From the NCBI RefSeq assembly GCF_001618955.1, contig NZ_LVYV01000055.1:186001-250000 (forward strand): DNA of 64,000 nt, read 5' to 3'. Below are positions 35,864-44,554 of the stretch, piece after piece. Both the position numbers and the translations under genes were made by a program. Below the pieces are notes generated by a model that was not told the DNA's origin, did no database searches, and saw only the letters and a program-made list of their open reading frames with translations. How positions within the stretch are numbered: the first letter of the stretch is position 1; every line of letters begins with the position of its first letter. Origin of the DNA: Tardiphaga robiniae (GTDB lineage: Bacteria > Pseudomonadota > Alphaproteobacteria > Rhizobiales > Xanthobacteraceae).

Positions 35864-36661
35864 CTACTTGCCCTGCCAGTTTGGCTTGCGCTTGTTCAGG
35901 AAGGCGTCCATGCCCTCGCGGAAATCCTCGCTCATATAGGCCTTGAGCACGAGATCCTTGCCCTCCTCGCGGGTCAGGGTCGGGCGCAGCCGACGCACGG
36001 CTTCCTTGGTCACTTCGAGGGTGATCGGCGCATGGCTGGCCACCAGTTGCGCGAGTTCCAGCGCGCGGCGCTGCAGCGTCTCAACATCGGGCACGATCTC
36101 GTTGATCAGACCCTGCGCCAGCGCCTCATCAGCCTCGATCAGGCGGGCGGTGAAGATCATGTCCTTGGTGCGGGCCGGTCCGACCAGCGCCATCACGCGG
36201 CTGATATTGGACATCGACAGGCAGTTGCCGAGGGTGCGGGCAATCGGGAAGCCCATGCGCGTGGCCGCCGTGCCGATGCGCAGGTCGCAGCAAGCGGCAA
36301 TGCCGGCGCCGCCCCCGGTGCAGGCGCCGGCGATCGCGGCGATGGTCGGCACCCGGCAGGTCTCCAGCGCGGTCAGCACGCGGTCGATCCGCGCTTCGTA
36401 ATCGAGCGCATCCTGCGCCGTCTTGAACTCACGGAATTGCGAGATGTCGGTGCCCGAGGCGAAGGCCTTGTCGCCGGCACCGGTCAGGATGATCGCCTTG
36501 ATCGAGCGGTCCTCGTTGGCAGCCTGGCAGATCTCCGCCATCCGCTCGTACATCGAGAATAGCATCGCATTGCGCGCCTGCGGACGGTTGAACGTGATCT
36601 TCGCGATCCCGTTCTCGACGGAATACAGCAGGTCTCCAGTGGCAGGCGTTGGCGCGTTCAT
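35864..36661 (-). CDS. Enoyl-CoA hydratase/isomerase (crotonase) family protein lacking both usual catalytic glutamates
   Basis: 265 residues with the crotonase fold: ITFNRPQARNAML near residue 22, AFASGTDISQF for the oxyanion-hole region (about 66), and ACTGGGAGIAACCDLRI (about 113). In enoyl-CoA hydratase two glutamates carry the reaction; here the first position is G120 (GGGAG) and the second I140 (GFPIA), so simple hydration is unlikely. Other crotonase chemistries (isomerisation, hydrolysis, decarboxylation) remain possible. ATG 36661 has GAGGA eight bases upstream. The gene is downstream of the aminotransferase on the same strand but separated by a terminator. Confidence 0.88.
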   Translation of the reverse strand: MNAPTPATGDLLYSVENGIAKITFNRPQARNAMLFSMYERMAEICQAANEDRSIKAIILTGAGDKAFASGTDISQFREFKTAQDALDYEARIDRVLTALETCRVPTIAAIAGACTGGGAGIAACCDLRIGTAATRMGFPIARTLGNCLSMSNISRVMALVGPARTKDMIFTARLIEADEALAQGLINEIVPDVETLQRRALELAQLVASHAPITLEVTKEAVRRLRPTLTREEGKDLVLKAYMSEDFREGMDAFLNKRKPNWQGK

Positions 36662-36701
36662 GTGATTCGTCCTCTGGTGCAGCATTCCGCCGCAACATGT
36701 T

Positions 36702-36730
36702 GAAAAGGCTGGAGCGATTATGCTCCAGCC
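36702..36730 (-). terminator. Rho-independent terminator after the aminotransferase gene
   Basis: A 9-bp perfect stem (GGCTGGAGC / GCTCCAGCC, 36707-36730) with a six-base loop. Read on the minus strand it is followed by TTTTC. It lies 42 bases past the stop of the aminotransferase gene and before the crotonase start, so it should end the aminotransferase transcript. Confidence 0.75.
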
Positions 36731-36772
36731 TCCAGTAGATTGTTAGGCCTCAAAGACGGGAATTCGTGCGCT

Positions 36773-37972
36773 TTAAGCCACCGCCGCCTTGGTCATCGGC
36801 ACCACGCTTTTGCCGGTCAGCACATCCATCGCTGCCATCACGCCGCCAGCGCGGTGCGGGACCTTGGCGAGTTCAAGACCCATCTCGACGCCGGCCAGTG
36901 TGCCCATCAGCATCAGGTCGTTGAAGTGACCGATATGGCCGATGCGGAAGATCTTGCCTTTCCACTTGTTGAGGCCGGTGCCGAGCGACATGTCGAAGTT
37001 TTCGAGCACCACCTTGCGGAACTTGTCGGCATCGTGCCCTTCCGGCATCAGCACTGCGGTCAGCGCCGGCGAGTGATCATGCGACTCGATGGAGACGGTC
37101 TCGAGGCCCCAGGCCTTGACGGCGGCGCGGGCGGCAGCGCCATGACGCTTGTGGCGCGCGAACACGTTGTCGAGCCCCTCCTCCTCCAGCATCGCCACGC
37201 CTTCCTTCAGCGCGTAGAGCAGATTGGTCGCGGGCGTATAGGGCCAGGAGCCGAGCTTGTTGGCGGCGATGATCTCCTCCCAGTCCCAATAGGACCGGAA
37301 CGAGCTGTTGGTCTTGGAGGCCGCCAGCGCCTTGTCGGACACGGCGTTGAAGCCGAGGCCCGGCGGCAGCATCAGGCCCTTCTGCGAGCCGGCGACGGAG
37401 ACGTCGATGCCCCAGGCGTCATGTTCGTATTCGAGCGAGCCGAGACCCGAGACGGTGTCGACCATCAGCAGCGCCGGGTGCTTCACGCGGTCCATGATCT
37501 TGCGGACGTCCTGCGGATGGGTGACGCAACCGGTCGAGGTCTCGTTATGGACGATCATCACGGCCTTGATGGCGTGCGACTTGTCGGCAGCGAGACGCTT
37601 CTCGATCTCTGCGAGATCGGCGCCGTGGCGCCAGTCGCCCGGCACGAAATCGATGTCGAGCTTGAATTTTTCGGCGAGGCCGCGCCACAGCGTGGCGAAC
37701 TGGCCGGTCTCGGCCATCAGCACCTTGTCGCCCGACGACAGCGTATTGACGATAGCGGCTTCCCAGGCGCCGGTGCCCGAGGAGGGATAGATTATCACCG
37801 GCTGCTTGGTCCGGAATACACGCTGCATCGCAGCAATGACATGGAGACCGAGTTCGGCGAATTCGGGACCGCGATGGTCCAGCGTGGGCATATCCATCGC
37901 CCGCAGTACCCGGTCGGGTACGTTGGTCGGGCCAGGAATCTGCAGGAAATGCCTTCCGGTGTGCACGGTCAT
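36773..37972 (-). CDS. Serine-glyoxylate / alanine-glyoxylate aminotransferase (class V, PLP)
   Basis: 399 residues, the size of SgaA. It opens with HFLQIPGPTNVPDRVL and LDHRGPEF, both diagnostic for the serine-glyoxylate branch. MVDTVSGLGSLE contains the PLP-binding aspartate and VAGSQKGLMLPPGL the PLP lysine. It should convert glyoxylate plus serine (or alanine) to glycine. The divergent neighbour is a glycolate-oxidase-type fusion followed by GlcG, so glycolate to glyoxylate to glycine is a coherent local pathway. Confidence 0.93.
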   Translation of the reverse strand: MTVHTGRHFLQIPGPTNVPDRVLRAMDMPTLDHRGPEFAELGLHVIAAMQRVFRTKQPVIIYPSSGTGAWEAAIVNTLSSGDKVLMAETGQFATLWRGLAEKFKLDIDFVPGDWRHGADLAEIEKRLAADKSHAIKAVMIVHNETSTGCVTHPQDVRKIMDRVKHPALLMVDTVSGLGSLEYEHDAWGIDVSVAGSQKGLMLPPGLGFNAVSDKALAASKTNSSFRSYWDWEEIIAANKLGSWPYTPATNLLYALKEGVAMLEEEGLDNVFARHKRHGAAARAAVKAWGLETVSIESHDHSPALTAVLMPEGHDADKFRKVVLENFDMSLGTGLNKWKGKIFRIGHIGHFNDLMLMGTLAGVEMGLELAKVPHRAGGVMAAMDVLTGKSVVPMTKAAVA

Positions 37973-38141
37973 GTCTCGTCCTTCCCAGGGAGTCCATTTT
38001 TATTGAAACGCCCGGATAGCACCTTTCAAACGGCTTGTCCCGCGTCTGGTATACCAGAGCGCTGAAGAAAAACGTGGGGCAGCCATGAGGATTTCTTATC
38101 CCTCCCGTATCCCCTCCTTGCCACCGTAGGAGCACAGCACC

Positions 38142-38160
38142 TCCGGGTTGCCAACCCGGA
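38142..38160. promoter_or_regulatory. Strong inverted repeat upstream of the glycolate-oxidase-type gene
   Basis: TCCGGGTT and AACCCGGA form a perfect 8-bp stem with a three-base spacer, 45 bases before the ATG at 38205, in the divergent region with the aminotransferase gene. It may be an operator or a leader hairpin. The function is unproven. Confidence 0.45.
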
Positions 38161-38204
38161 ATCCGGATGCAAGACAGGACGATAGAGGGACAAGGCGGGA
38201 ATCC

Positions 38205-41174
38205 ATGGCGAAGGCAGCAATCATTCGGAGCACGGCTGCAGACAGCGCGCTGGCTGCAAAGCTCGCGCGCGAAGTCTCCGGCGACGTGTTCTTCGACCCG
38301 TTCAATCGCGGCCGTTATGCCACCGATGCCTCGTTCTACCAGATCGTACCGTTCGGTGTGGTCGTTCCGCGCACCATCGACGAGGCGCTGCGCGCGCTGG
38401 CGATCTGCCGTGACGACGGCCGCATCGTTACGCCGCGCGGCGGCGGCACCTCGCAATGCGGACAGACCGTCAATGACGGCATCGTCATCGACCTCTCCAA
38501 ACATCTCAACAAGCTCATCTCGCTCGACGTCGAGAACCGCACCTGCATCGTCGAGCCCGGCATCGTGCTGGATGATCTCAACCGGCAGCTGAAGAAACAC
38601 GGGCTGTGGTTTCCAGTGGATGTCTCCACCGCGTCGCGCGCCACTATCGGCGGCATGGCCGGCAACAATTCCTGCGGCGGCCGTTCGCTGCGCTATGGCA
38701 CCATGCGCGACAACACGATTGCGATGGATGCCGCACTGGCCGACGGCAACCTGCTGCATTTCGGCGAAGTGAATTCCGGCGATGATGCGCCTGCCCTGTT
38801 TCGCGACATGCTGGCGCTCGGCGAGCGTGAAGCGACCGAGATCGCGGAGCGCTTCCCGCAGGTGCAGCGCCGTGTCGGCGGCTACAATCTCGATGCGCTC
38901 ACGCCGCGCAACACCGCCAACAACATGGCGCATCTCCTCGTGGGCTCCGAAGGCACCCTCGCCTTCACCACGCAGGTTGAACTCAAGCTGTGGCCGCTCA
39001 TCGGCAGCAAGGCGCTTGGTGTCTGTCACTTCGGCAGCTTTTATGAAGCGATGGATGCGACCCAGCATCTGGTCAAACTAAAGCCCATCGCCGTCGAACT
39101 GGTCGACCGCACCATGATCGCACTCGGCCGCGACATCGCGATGTTCCAGCCAATCATCAAGAGCGCCGTGCGCGGCGATCCGGATGCACTGCTGATCGTC
39201 GAGTTCGCCGAAGCGGATCAGGCCGTGAATGCCGCCAAGCTGAAAGAGCTGGGCGCATTGATGGGCGATCTCGGCTTTGGCTGGAACAACCCGACGCGCA
39301 AATGGGGCGGCGTCGTCGATGTCACCGAACCTGCTCTGCAGTCGGGCATCGCCGAGTTTCGTGCCGCCGGCCTCAATGTCATGATGTCGATGAAACAGGA
39401 CGGCAAGCCGGTCTCCTTCATCGAGGACTGCGCGGTACCGCTGCCGCATCTGGCCGATTATACCGAGCGGCTGTCCGCGATCTTCAGGAAGCACGACACC
39501 ACCGGCACCATGTATGCCCACGCCTCGGAAGGCTGCCTGCATGTACGTCCGGTGCTGAACCTGAAGCTCGACAAGGACGTCAAGGCGATGCGCGCCATCG
39601 CCGAAGAAGCCTTCGTGATGGTCAGGGAATACAAGGGCTCGCATTCCGGCGAGCACGGCGACGGACTCGTGCGCTCGGAATTCCACGCCGAAATGTTCGG
39701 CGAGCGCATCATCAGCGACTTTGCCGAAGTGAAGCATCGCTTCGATCCGCAAAACGTCCTTAATCCCGGCAAGATTGTCGATCCGCCCAAGATGGATGAT
39801 CGTTCGCTGTTTCGTTACACGCCGGACTATCGCGTCGGCGAACTCAAGACCGCGCTCGACTGGTCCGCATGGCCCGGCGCCGGTGGCGGTTTCCAGGGCG
39901 CCATCGAGATGTGCAACAACAATGGCACATGCCGGAAGTTAGAGGGCGGCGTGATGTGCCCGTCCTATCGCGCGACGCGCAACGAGAAAGACGTCACCCG
40001 CGGCCGTGCCAACACGCTGCGGCTGGCAATCTCCGGCCAGCTTGGCCCGGATGCGCTGACGTCGGATGCCATGGCCGACACCATGAAGCTTTGCGTGTCG
40101 TGCAAGGCCTGCCGCCATGAGTGCCCGACCGGCGTCGATATGGCCAAGATGAAGATCGAGGTTCTGTCCGCACGCGTCACGAAGCACGGCCTCACGCTAC
40201 GCGACCGCCTCGTCGGCTATCTGCCGCGCTACGCTGCATTGGCCGCACGCGCCGCACCGCTGGCGAATTTGCGCAACAAGAGCCCGCTACTGCGCAACCT
40301 GCTGGAACGCTATGCAGGGATCAGCGCAAAACGCAGCCTGCCGGAATGGCGCAGCGATGTGTTTCATCGCGACGAAGAAGCCTTCGGCCCGGCAGATGGC
40401 CTCGAGGTCGTGCTGTTCGTCGACACCTTCAACCGCGCCTATGAGCGCGAGAATCTCGACGACGCGCTGCATGTGCTCACCGCGGGTGGCTATCGCGTGC
40501 ATCTGCCGAAGCCGGCGGATCGCAGCAGCCGCGCACTCTGCTGCGGCCGTACCTTCCTTTCGGCAGGCCTCATCGATCAGGCCCGCGCCGAACTCGACCG
40601 TCTCGTCGCCACCTTTGCGCCCTTCGCGGCACGCGGCGTCCCTATCGTCGGGCTGGAGCCGAGTTGCCTGCTGACGCTACGCGATGAATTGCTGTCGCTA
40701 CGTTCCGACGATACGGCCAGGAGTGTCAGCGCGCACGCCATGCTGTTCGAGGAATTCCTGGTCCGCGAAGCCGAGGCCGGCCGGCTGCAACTGCCGCTGA
40801 AGCCGATCGCGCCGAAGGCGATAGTGCATGGCCACTGCCATCAAAAGTCATTCGGTGCGTTCAAGCCGGTCGAACAGGCCTTGCGCCTGATCCCGGATCT
40901 GAAGGTCGAGACCATCGAATCCAGTTGCTGCGGCATGGCGGGCGCGTTCGGCTATGGTGCCGACACCTATGACGTCTCGATCCAGATGGCCGAAGCGTCC
41001 TTGCTACCCGCCGTGCGCAAGGCCGACGCCGATACGCTGATCGTCGCCGACGGCACATCCTGCCGCCACCAGATCGTCGACGGCGCCTCGCGCCATGCGT
41101 TGCATGTCGCACGCGTGCTGGCCATGAGCCTCGACGGCGCCGCAACAAACGTCCATTCTTCCATGCTCAACTAG
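38205..41174 (+). CDS. FAD-binding oxidase fused to Fe-S (CCG-domain) subunit, GlcD-GlcF type
   Basis: 989 residues. The N-terminal FAD-binding-4 domain includes VTPRGGGTSQCGQ and ATIGGMAGNNSCGGRSLRYG. The vanillyl-alcohol-oxidase-type C-terminal domain ends in GEHGDGLVRSEF, with FDPQNVLNPGKI. Two Fe-S centres follow: CNNNGTC...MCPS and CVSCKACRHECP. The two cysteine-rich CCG units (ALCCGR and SSCCGMAG) close the protein. It combines GlcD and GlcF functions in one chain and should oxidise a 2-hydroxy acid such as glycolate or D-lactate. GlcG lies 12 bases downstream. A GlcE-like subunit is not present. The ATG follows GGCGGGA. Confidence 0.92.
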   Translation: MAKAAIIRSTAADSALAAKLAREVSGDVFFDPFNRGRYATDASFYQIVPFGVVVPRTIDEALRALAICRDDGRIVTPRGGGTSQCGQTVNDGIVIDLSKHLNKLISLDVENRTCIVEPGIVLDDLNRQLKKHGLWFPVDVSTASRATIGGMAGNNSCGGRSLRYGTMRDNTIAMDAALADGNLLHFGEVNSGDDAPALFRDMLALGEREATEIAERFPQVQRRVGGYNLDALTPRNTANNMAHLLVGSEGTLAFTTQVELKLWPLIGSKALGVCHFGSFYEAMDATQHLVKLKPIAVELVDRTMIALGRDIAMFQPIIKSAVRGDPDALLIVEFAEADQAVNAAKLKELGALMGDLGFGWNNPTRKWGGVVDVTEPALQSGIAEFRAAGLNVMMSMKQDGKPVSFIEDCAVPLPHLADYTERLSAIFRKHDTTGTMYAHASEGCLHVRPVLNLKLDKDVKAMRAIAEEAFVMVREYKGSHSGEHGDGLVRSEFHAEMFGERIISDFAEVKHRFDPQNVLNPGKIVDPPKMDDRSLFRYTPDYRVGELKTALDWSAWPGAGGGFQGAIEMCNNNGTCRKLEGGVMCPSYRATRNEKDVTRGRANTLRLAISGQLGPDALTSDAMADTMKLCVSCKACRHECPTGVDMAKMKIEVLSARVTKHGLTLRDRLVGYLPRYAALAARAAPLANLRNKSPLLRNLLERYAGISAKRSLPEWRSDVFHRDEEAFGPADGLEVVLFVDTFNRAYERENLDDALHVLTAGGYRVHLPKPADRSSRALCCGRTFLSAGLIDQARAELDRLVATFAPFAARGVPIVGLEPSCLLTLRDELLSLRSDDTARSVSAHAMLFEEFLVREAEAGRLQLPLKPIAPKAIVHGHCHQKSFGAFKPVEQALRLIPDLKVETIESSCCGMAGAFGYGADTYDVSIQMAEASLLPAVRKADADTLIVADGTSCRHQIVDGASRHALHVARVLAMSLDGAATNVHSSMLN

Positions 41175-41186
41175 GAAACAACCGAT

Positions 41187-41618
41187 ATGGCCGACCTCAC
41201 CCTCGATACAGCCCGCAAGATCATCGATGGCGCTCTCGCCAAGGTGATCGAGATGAAGCTCAAGCCGATGGTCATCACGGTGCTCGACGCTCGCGGCTGC
41301 GTGAAGGCCACCATCGCGCAAGACGGCACCAGCCTGATGCGCGGCGAAGTCGCACACGGCAAAGCCTATGGCGCGCTGGCGATGGGTCTGGGTTCACGCG
41401 CGCTGTTCAAGCGTGCGGAAGAGCAGCCGTTCTTCATCGATGCCGTGAATACCATGGCGCGCGGCGCGCTGATCCCGGTGCCGGGCGGCGTTCTCATTCA
41501 CGACGCATCGGGCAGCCTGCTCGGTGCCATCGGCATCTCCGGCGATACATCGGACAATGACGAGATCGCAGCCGTCGCGGGCATCGAGACGGCCGGCCTC
41601 AAGGCCTCGACCGGCTAG
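41187..41618 (+). CDS. glcG: GlcG/HbpS family heme-binding protein
   Basis: 143 residues with the complete DUF336 layout: LTLDTARKIIDGALAKV, VITVLDARGCVKA, HGKAYGALAMG and the C-terminal GVLIHDASGSLLGAIGISG. Family members bind heme or corrinoids and are often encoded with glycolate oxidase genes. The gene is coupled to the GlcD-GlcF fusion upstream, so a role in glycolate use is likely, although its biochemical job is not settled in general. Confidence 0.92.
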   Translation: MADLTLDTARKIIDGALAKVIEMKLKPMVITVLDARGCVKATIAQDGTSLMRGEVAHGKAYGALAMGLGSRALFKRAEEQPFFIDAVNTMARGALIPVPGGVLIHDASGSLLGAIGISGDTSDNDEIAAVAGIETAGLKASTG

Positions 41619-41625
41619 AACGGCA

Positions 41626-42594
41626 TTGTCCCGACCACCGCATCTCCCGATCGACGACAGCGCGCTCCGCCCGCTGATCGACCGCATCGGGGATGCGCAT
41701 GTGAAGGCACGGCTGGAGATCGAGACCCATCGCGATCACCAGCTGTTCGGCCAGGGCCGCCTGTTCTTCAATCTTGAGAACTGGCTCACCGCACCGCCTA
41801 TCGTCCGCACCGCGCTGCAACTCGCCGGCCTCTATGGCCGCGCCCGCCGCGAGGCCAACCGCGTGTTGGTGCGCGAGAATATCGTCGCCTCACCGCACCT
41901 GCCCGCCGCGTTCGACGGCTTCACGATCCTGCATATCAGCGATCTCCACGTCGATCTCAGCGAAAACGCGCTGCGCCACCTGATCTCCTTCGTCGGCGAT
42001 CTCGATTACGACATCTGCGTGCTGACCGGCGACTATCGCGGCAAGACCTATGGGCCGTATCAGCGCGCTACCGAAGGTGTCGGTGAACTGCGCGCGAAGC
42101 TGCGTGATTCCGTCTATGGCGTTCTCGGCAATCACGACAGCATCCGCATGACGCCGGCGTTGGAATCAATGGGCATCCGCATGATGTTCAACGAATGCGA
42201 CGTGATTACCCGCGGCGATGACAGCATCTACATTGCCGGCGTCGACGATCCGCATTTCTATCTCGCCGACGACATCCCGAAGGTCGCATCGCAAATTCCG
42301 ACGGACGCCTTCTCGATCCTGCTGTCACACACGCCGGAGACCTATGCCGAGGCGGCCGAGCACAATTTCGACCTCATGCTGAGCGGCCACACCCATGGCG
42401 GCCAGCTCTGCCTGCCCGGCGGCTACGCCATCAAGCTGGAGGCTGTGCTACCGCGCCATATGGGCAACGGCGCATGGCGCCATGAAGGCATGGCCGGCTA
42501 TACGTCCGTCGGCGTCGGCACCAGCCTGCTCCCGGTGCGACTGAACTGCCCTCCGGAAGTGACGCTGCATCGCTTACAGAGCGAGCGCCGATAG
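41626..42594 (+). CDS. Calcineurin-like metallophosphoesterase (YaeI/YkuE type)
   Basis: 322 residues. Metal motifs run in order: ISDLHVD (DxH), LTGDYRG (GDxxG-type), GNHDS (GNHD), LLSHTPE and SGHTHGGQ (GHxH). This order is typical of the UDP-2,3-diacylglucosamine hydrolase-like/YaeI group. I see no cleavable signal peptide; a hydrophobic patch lies in the first 60 residues. The start is TTG 41626, just past the GlcG stop; the frame is open further upstream but overlaps glcG. A GTG at 41701 is an alternative. Confidence 0.87.
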   Translation: MSRPPHLPIDDSALRPLIDRIGDAHVKARLEIETHRDHQLFGQGRLFFNLENWLTAPPIVRTALQLAGLYGRARREANRVLVRENIVASPHLPAAFDGFTILHISDLHVDLSENALRHLISFVGDLDYDICVLTGDYRGKTYGPYQRATEGVGELRAKLRDSVYGVLGNHDSIRMTPALESMGIRMMFNECDVITRGDDSIYIAGVDDPHFYLADDIPKVASQIPTDAFSILLSHTPETYAEAAEHNFDLMLSGHTHGGQLCLPGGYAIKLEAVLPRHMGNGAWRHEGMAGYTSVGVGTSLLPVRLNCPPEVTLHRLQSERR

Positions 42595-42700
42595 CGCGCC
42601 GAGGCACTAACGTCGCAACCATAGACTGCGGACACATTTACCTGCGATTAAGCATAAACATCCATAGTCAGCCTCGAGGCTAACATCATGGATGGCTCAG

Positions 42701-42802
42701 ATGGCTTCGTTCAACCAGATTTTGCGTTTGGTCAGCCTGCCAATTGCGGGCGGCGTTTTCCTGATCGCGGTTCAGCTCTCGACCGGCATGGGATTTCGAT
42801 AA
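42701..42802 (+). CDS. Candidate 33-residue membrane peptide
   Basis: A short frame, MASFNQILRLVS followed by a hydrophobic stretch and ending TGMGFR. It would form one membrane span. Codon third positions are GC-rich, but the ribosome binding site is weak. It lies alone between convergent genes. Size alone makes this uncertain. Confidence 0.3.
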   Translation: MASFNQILRLVSLPIAGGVFLIAVQLSTGMGFR

Positions 42803-42838
42803 CCGCCGCTTGCTCTGGCGGCCGCCGTCGCACGCATA

Positions 42839-43618
42839 TTACTTCCCCGGCCACACCGGCTTGCGCTTCTCGCCAAACGCCTTGAGGCCTTCTTTCGCAT
42901 CCTCGGTCATCGAGAGGATCGCGATCTGGCTTTCGGTATAGGCAATACTCTCGTCGAACGACATCGCGGCGATGGCGCGCATCGCATATTTGCCGCGGCG
43001 GATGGCGGTCGGCGACTTGTCGGTGATGCGCGAGATCAGCCAGTCGACCTTGCTGTCGAGCTCGGCCGCCGGCACCACGTGATTCAGCAGGCCAGCGCCA
43101 AGCGCGGTCTGCGCGTCGAACGGCTCGCCGGTGATGCACCATTCGTTGACCAGACGACGTGGCGCAATGGACTGCAGCAGCGCCAGCACCTGCATCGGAA
43201 ACACGCCGACCTTCACCTCGGGCAGACCAAAGATCACGTTGTCTGCGGCCACCGCCATGTCGGTCATGCACAGCAACCCCATGCCACCGGCCATACAGAC
43301 GCCGTTAACGCGGGCGATCGCAGGCTTGGTGGCGTTTTGCGACAGCCGCATCAGATCGGCGAGATCGCCATTCGGCTTGGAGAAATCCATCGAGAAGGCC
43401 GCACCCGCATTGGCCAGATCAGCGCCGGCGCAGAACGCCTTCTCGCCCGCACCGGTCAGCACGATGACGCGCACGCTCGCCTCCTCATGCGCCATGCGAT
43501 AGCCGTTGGCGATGCCGGCGATGACATCGCCATTCATGGCATTGCGCTTCTGCGGCCGGTTGATGGTGATCCAGAGTGCGGCGCCCTTCTTCTCCAAGAT
43601 TACGCTATCATCGGCCAT
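42839..43618 (-). CDS. Enoyl-CoA hydratase/isomerase (crotonase) family protein
   Basis: 259 residues. ITINRPQKRNAMN, AFCAGADLANAG and CMAGGMGLLCMTD give the crotonase CoA-binding and oxyanion regions. At the two classical glutamate positions, the first is glycine (G114 in AGGMGL) while the second is kept (E134 in GLPEVKVG). This one-Glu pattern occurs in isomerases and other crotonases, so hydratase activity is uncertain. A glutathione S-transferase gene lies 44 bases upstream on the same strand, suggesting co-transcription. Confidence 0.9.
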   Translation of the reverse strand: MADDSVILEKKGAALWITINRPQKRNAMNGDVIAGIANGYRMAHEEASVRVIVLTGAGEKAFCAGADLANAGAAFSMDFSKPNGDLADLMRLSQNATKPAIARVNGVCMAGGMGLLCMTDMAVAADNVIFGLPEVKVGVFPMQVLALLQSIAPRRLVNEWCITGEPFDAQTALGAGLLNHVVPAAELDSKVDWLISRITDKSPTAIRRGKYAMRAIAAMSFDESIAYTESQIAILSMTEDAKEGLKAFGEKRKPVWPGK

Positions 43619-43662
43619 CGGTCTGCTCGCTTGGTTGAAGTTGATGCGGCTGGTATAGCCGC

Positions 43663-44313
43663 TCAGAAGCGGCGCGCCAAACCCAGCGCATCGCCGGCGC
43701 GGTTCTCGGATTCAATCGCACGCAGGTAGCCCTCGCGCTGCTGCAATCGCGCCCAATAGGCTGTGACACTCGGGCCGAATTGCGATGCAAGCCCGAGACG
43801 ACTGGCCAGCAGCAGTGCATAGCCGACGGAAATGTCCGCGGCGGTGAAACGGCCGGCGCAGATATAATCGTTGGTGGTCGTGATGCTCTCGATCATGCGC
43901 AGCCGGCCGAGAAAGAACTTCGAGTAATCCTCGACCACCTGCGGATGGCGGCGCTCTTCCGGCTCGAGTTTCGAATAACGCAGCACCAGCGCCTGCGGGA
44001 AGGTCAGCGTCGCCTCGCCGAAATGCAGCCAGTTCAGGAACGGGCCGTAGTCCGGCTCGTCGATGCCGACGGCCAGCGGCGTCGGGCCATGTTTGGTCAC
44101 CAGATATTGCGCGATCGCCGCCGATTCCGTCATCCGGGTCTCGCCATCGAGCATCAGCGGGATGGTGCCGAGCGGATTGATGCCGAGATATTCCTTGGCA
44201 AAGACACGCGGCGGGAACGGCAGCATCTTCAGCTCATAAGGCAGCCCGAGCTCTTCAAGCGTCCATAGCGGGCGAAACGAGCGCGCGCGGGCGCAGTGGT
44301 AGAGCGTGATCAT
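43663..44313 (-). CDS. Glutathione S-transferase
   Basis: 216 residues. The thioredoxin-like N-terminal domain opens ITLYHCARARSFRPLW and carries the cis-proline region NPLGTIPLML with the glutathione-binding TESAAI. The all-helical C-terminal domain includes FTAADISVGYAL, the conserved N-capping box of GSTs. It may conjugate or isomerise electrophiles. ATG 44313 follows GGAGG by about eight bases; the longer open frame is not needed. It likely shares a transcript with the crotonase gene downstream. Confidence 0.92.
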   Translation of the reverse strand: MITLYHCARARSFRPLWTLEELGLPYELKMLPFPPRVFAKEYLGINPLGTIPLMLDGETRMTESAAIAQYLVTKHGPTPLAVGIDEPDYGPFLNWLHFGEATLTFPQALVLRYSKLEPEERRHPQVVEDYSKFFLGRLRMIESITTTNDYICAGRFTAADISVGYALLLASRLGLASQFGPSVTAYWARLQQREGYLRAIESENRAGDALGLARRF

Positions 44314-44380
44314 CGGGCGAGACCTCCAAGCAGGCACGGACTATCGCCGTGCTGCCAGCCAATGAGAAGCAGCCGCGAGG

Positions 44381-44420
44381 CTTCGTCAAGACCTGCCCTT
44401 CTTCATCAAGACTTGCCCTT
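44381..44420. repeat. Short tandem duplication (2 x 20 bp)
   Basis: CTTCGTCAAGACCTGCCCTT is followed directly by CTTCATCAAGACTTGCCCTT: two 20-base units with two mismatches, in the gap between the GST and acyltransferase genes. It looks like a simple local duplication; no function is evident. Confidence 0.6.
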
Positions 44421-44554
44421 CGCTACATGGTCCCGACAGACCGGTTTCGCCCTTCCCGATCGACGACACCCATCACCACGCGCACGTCACCGAGGCCGAT
44501 CACGACGGCTTCGCGCCTCGGTTGCAACTGATGCGGCCGGCGGCGCAGCCGACA

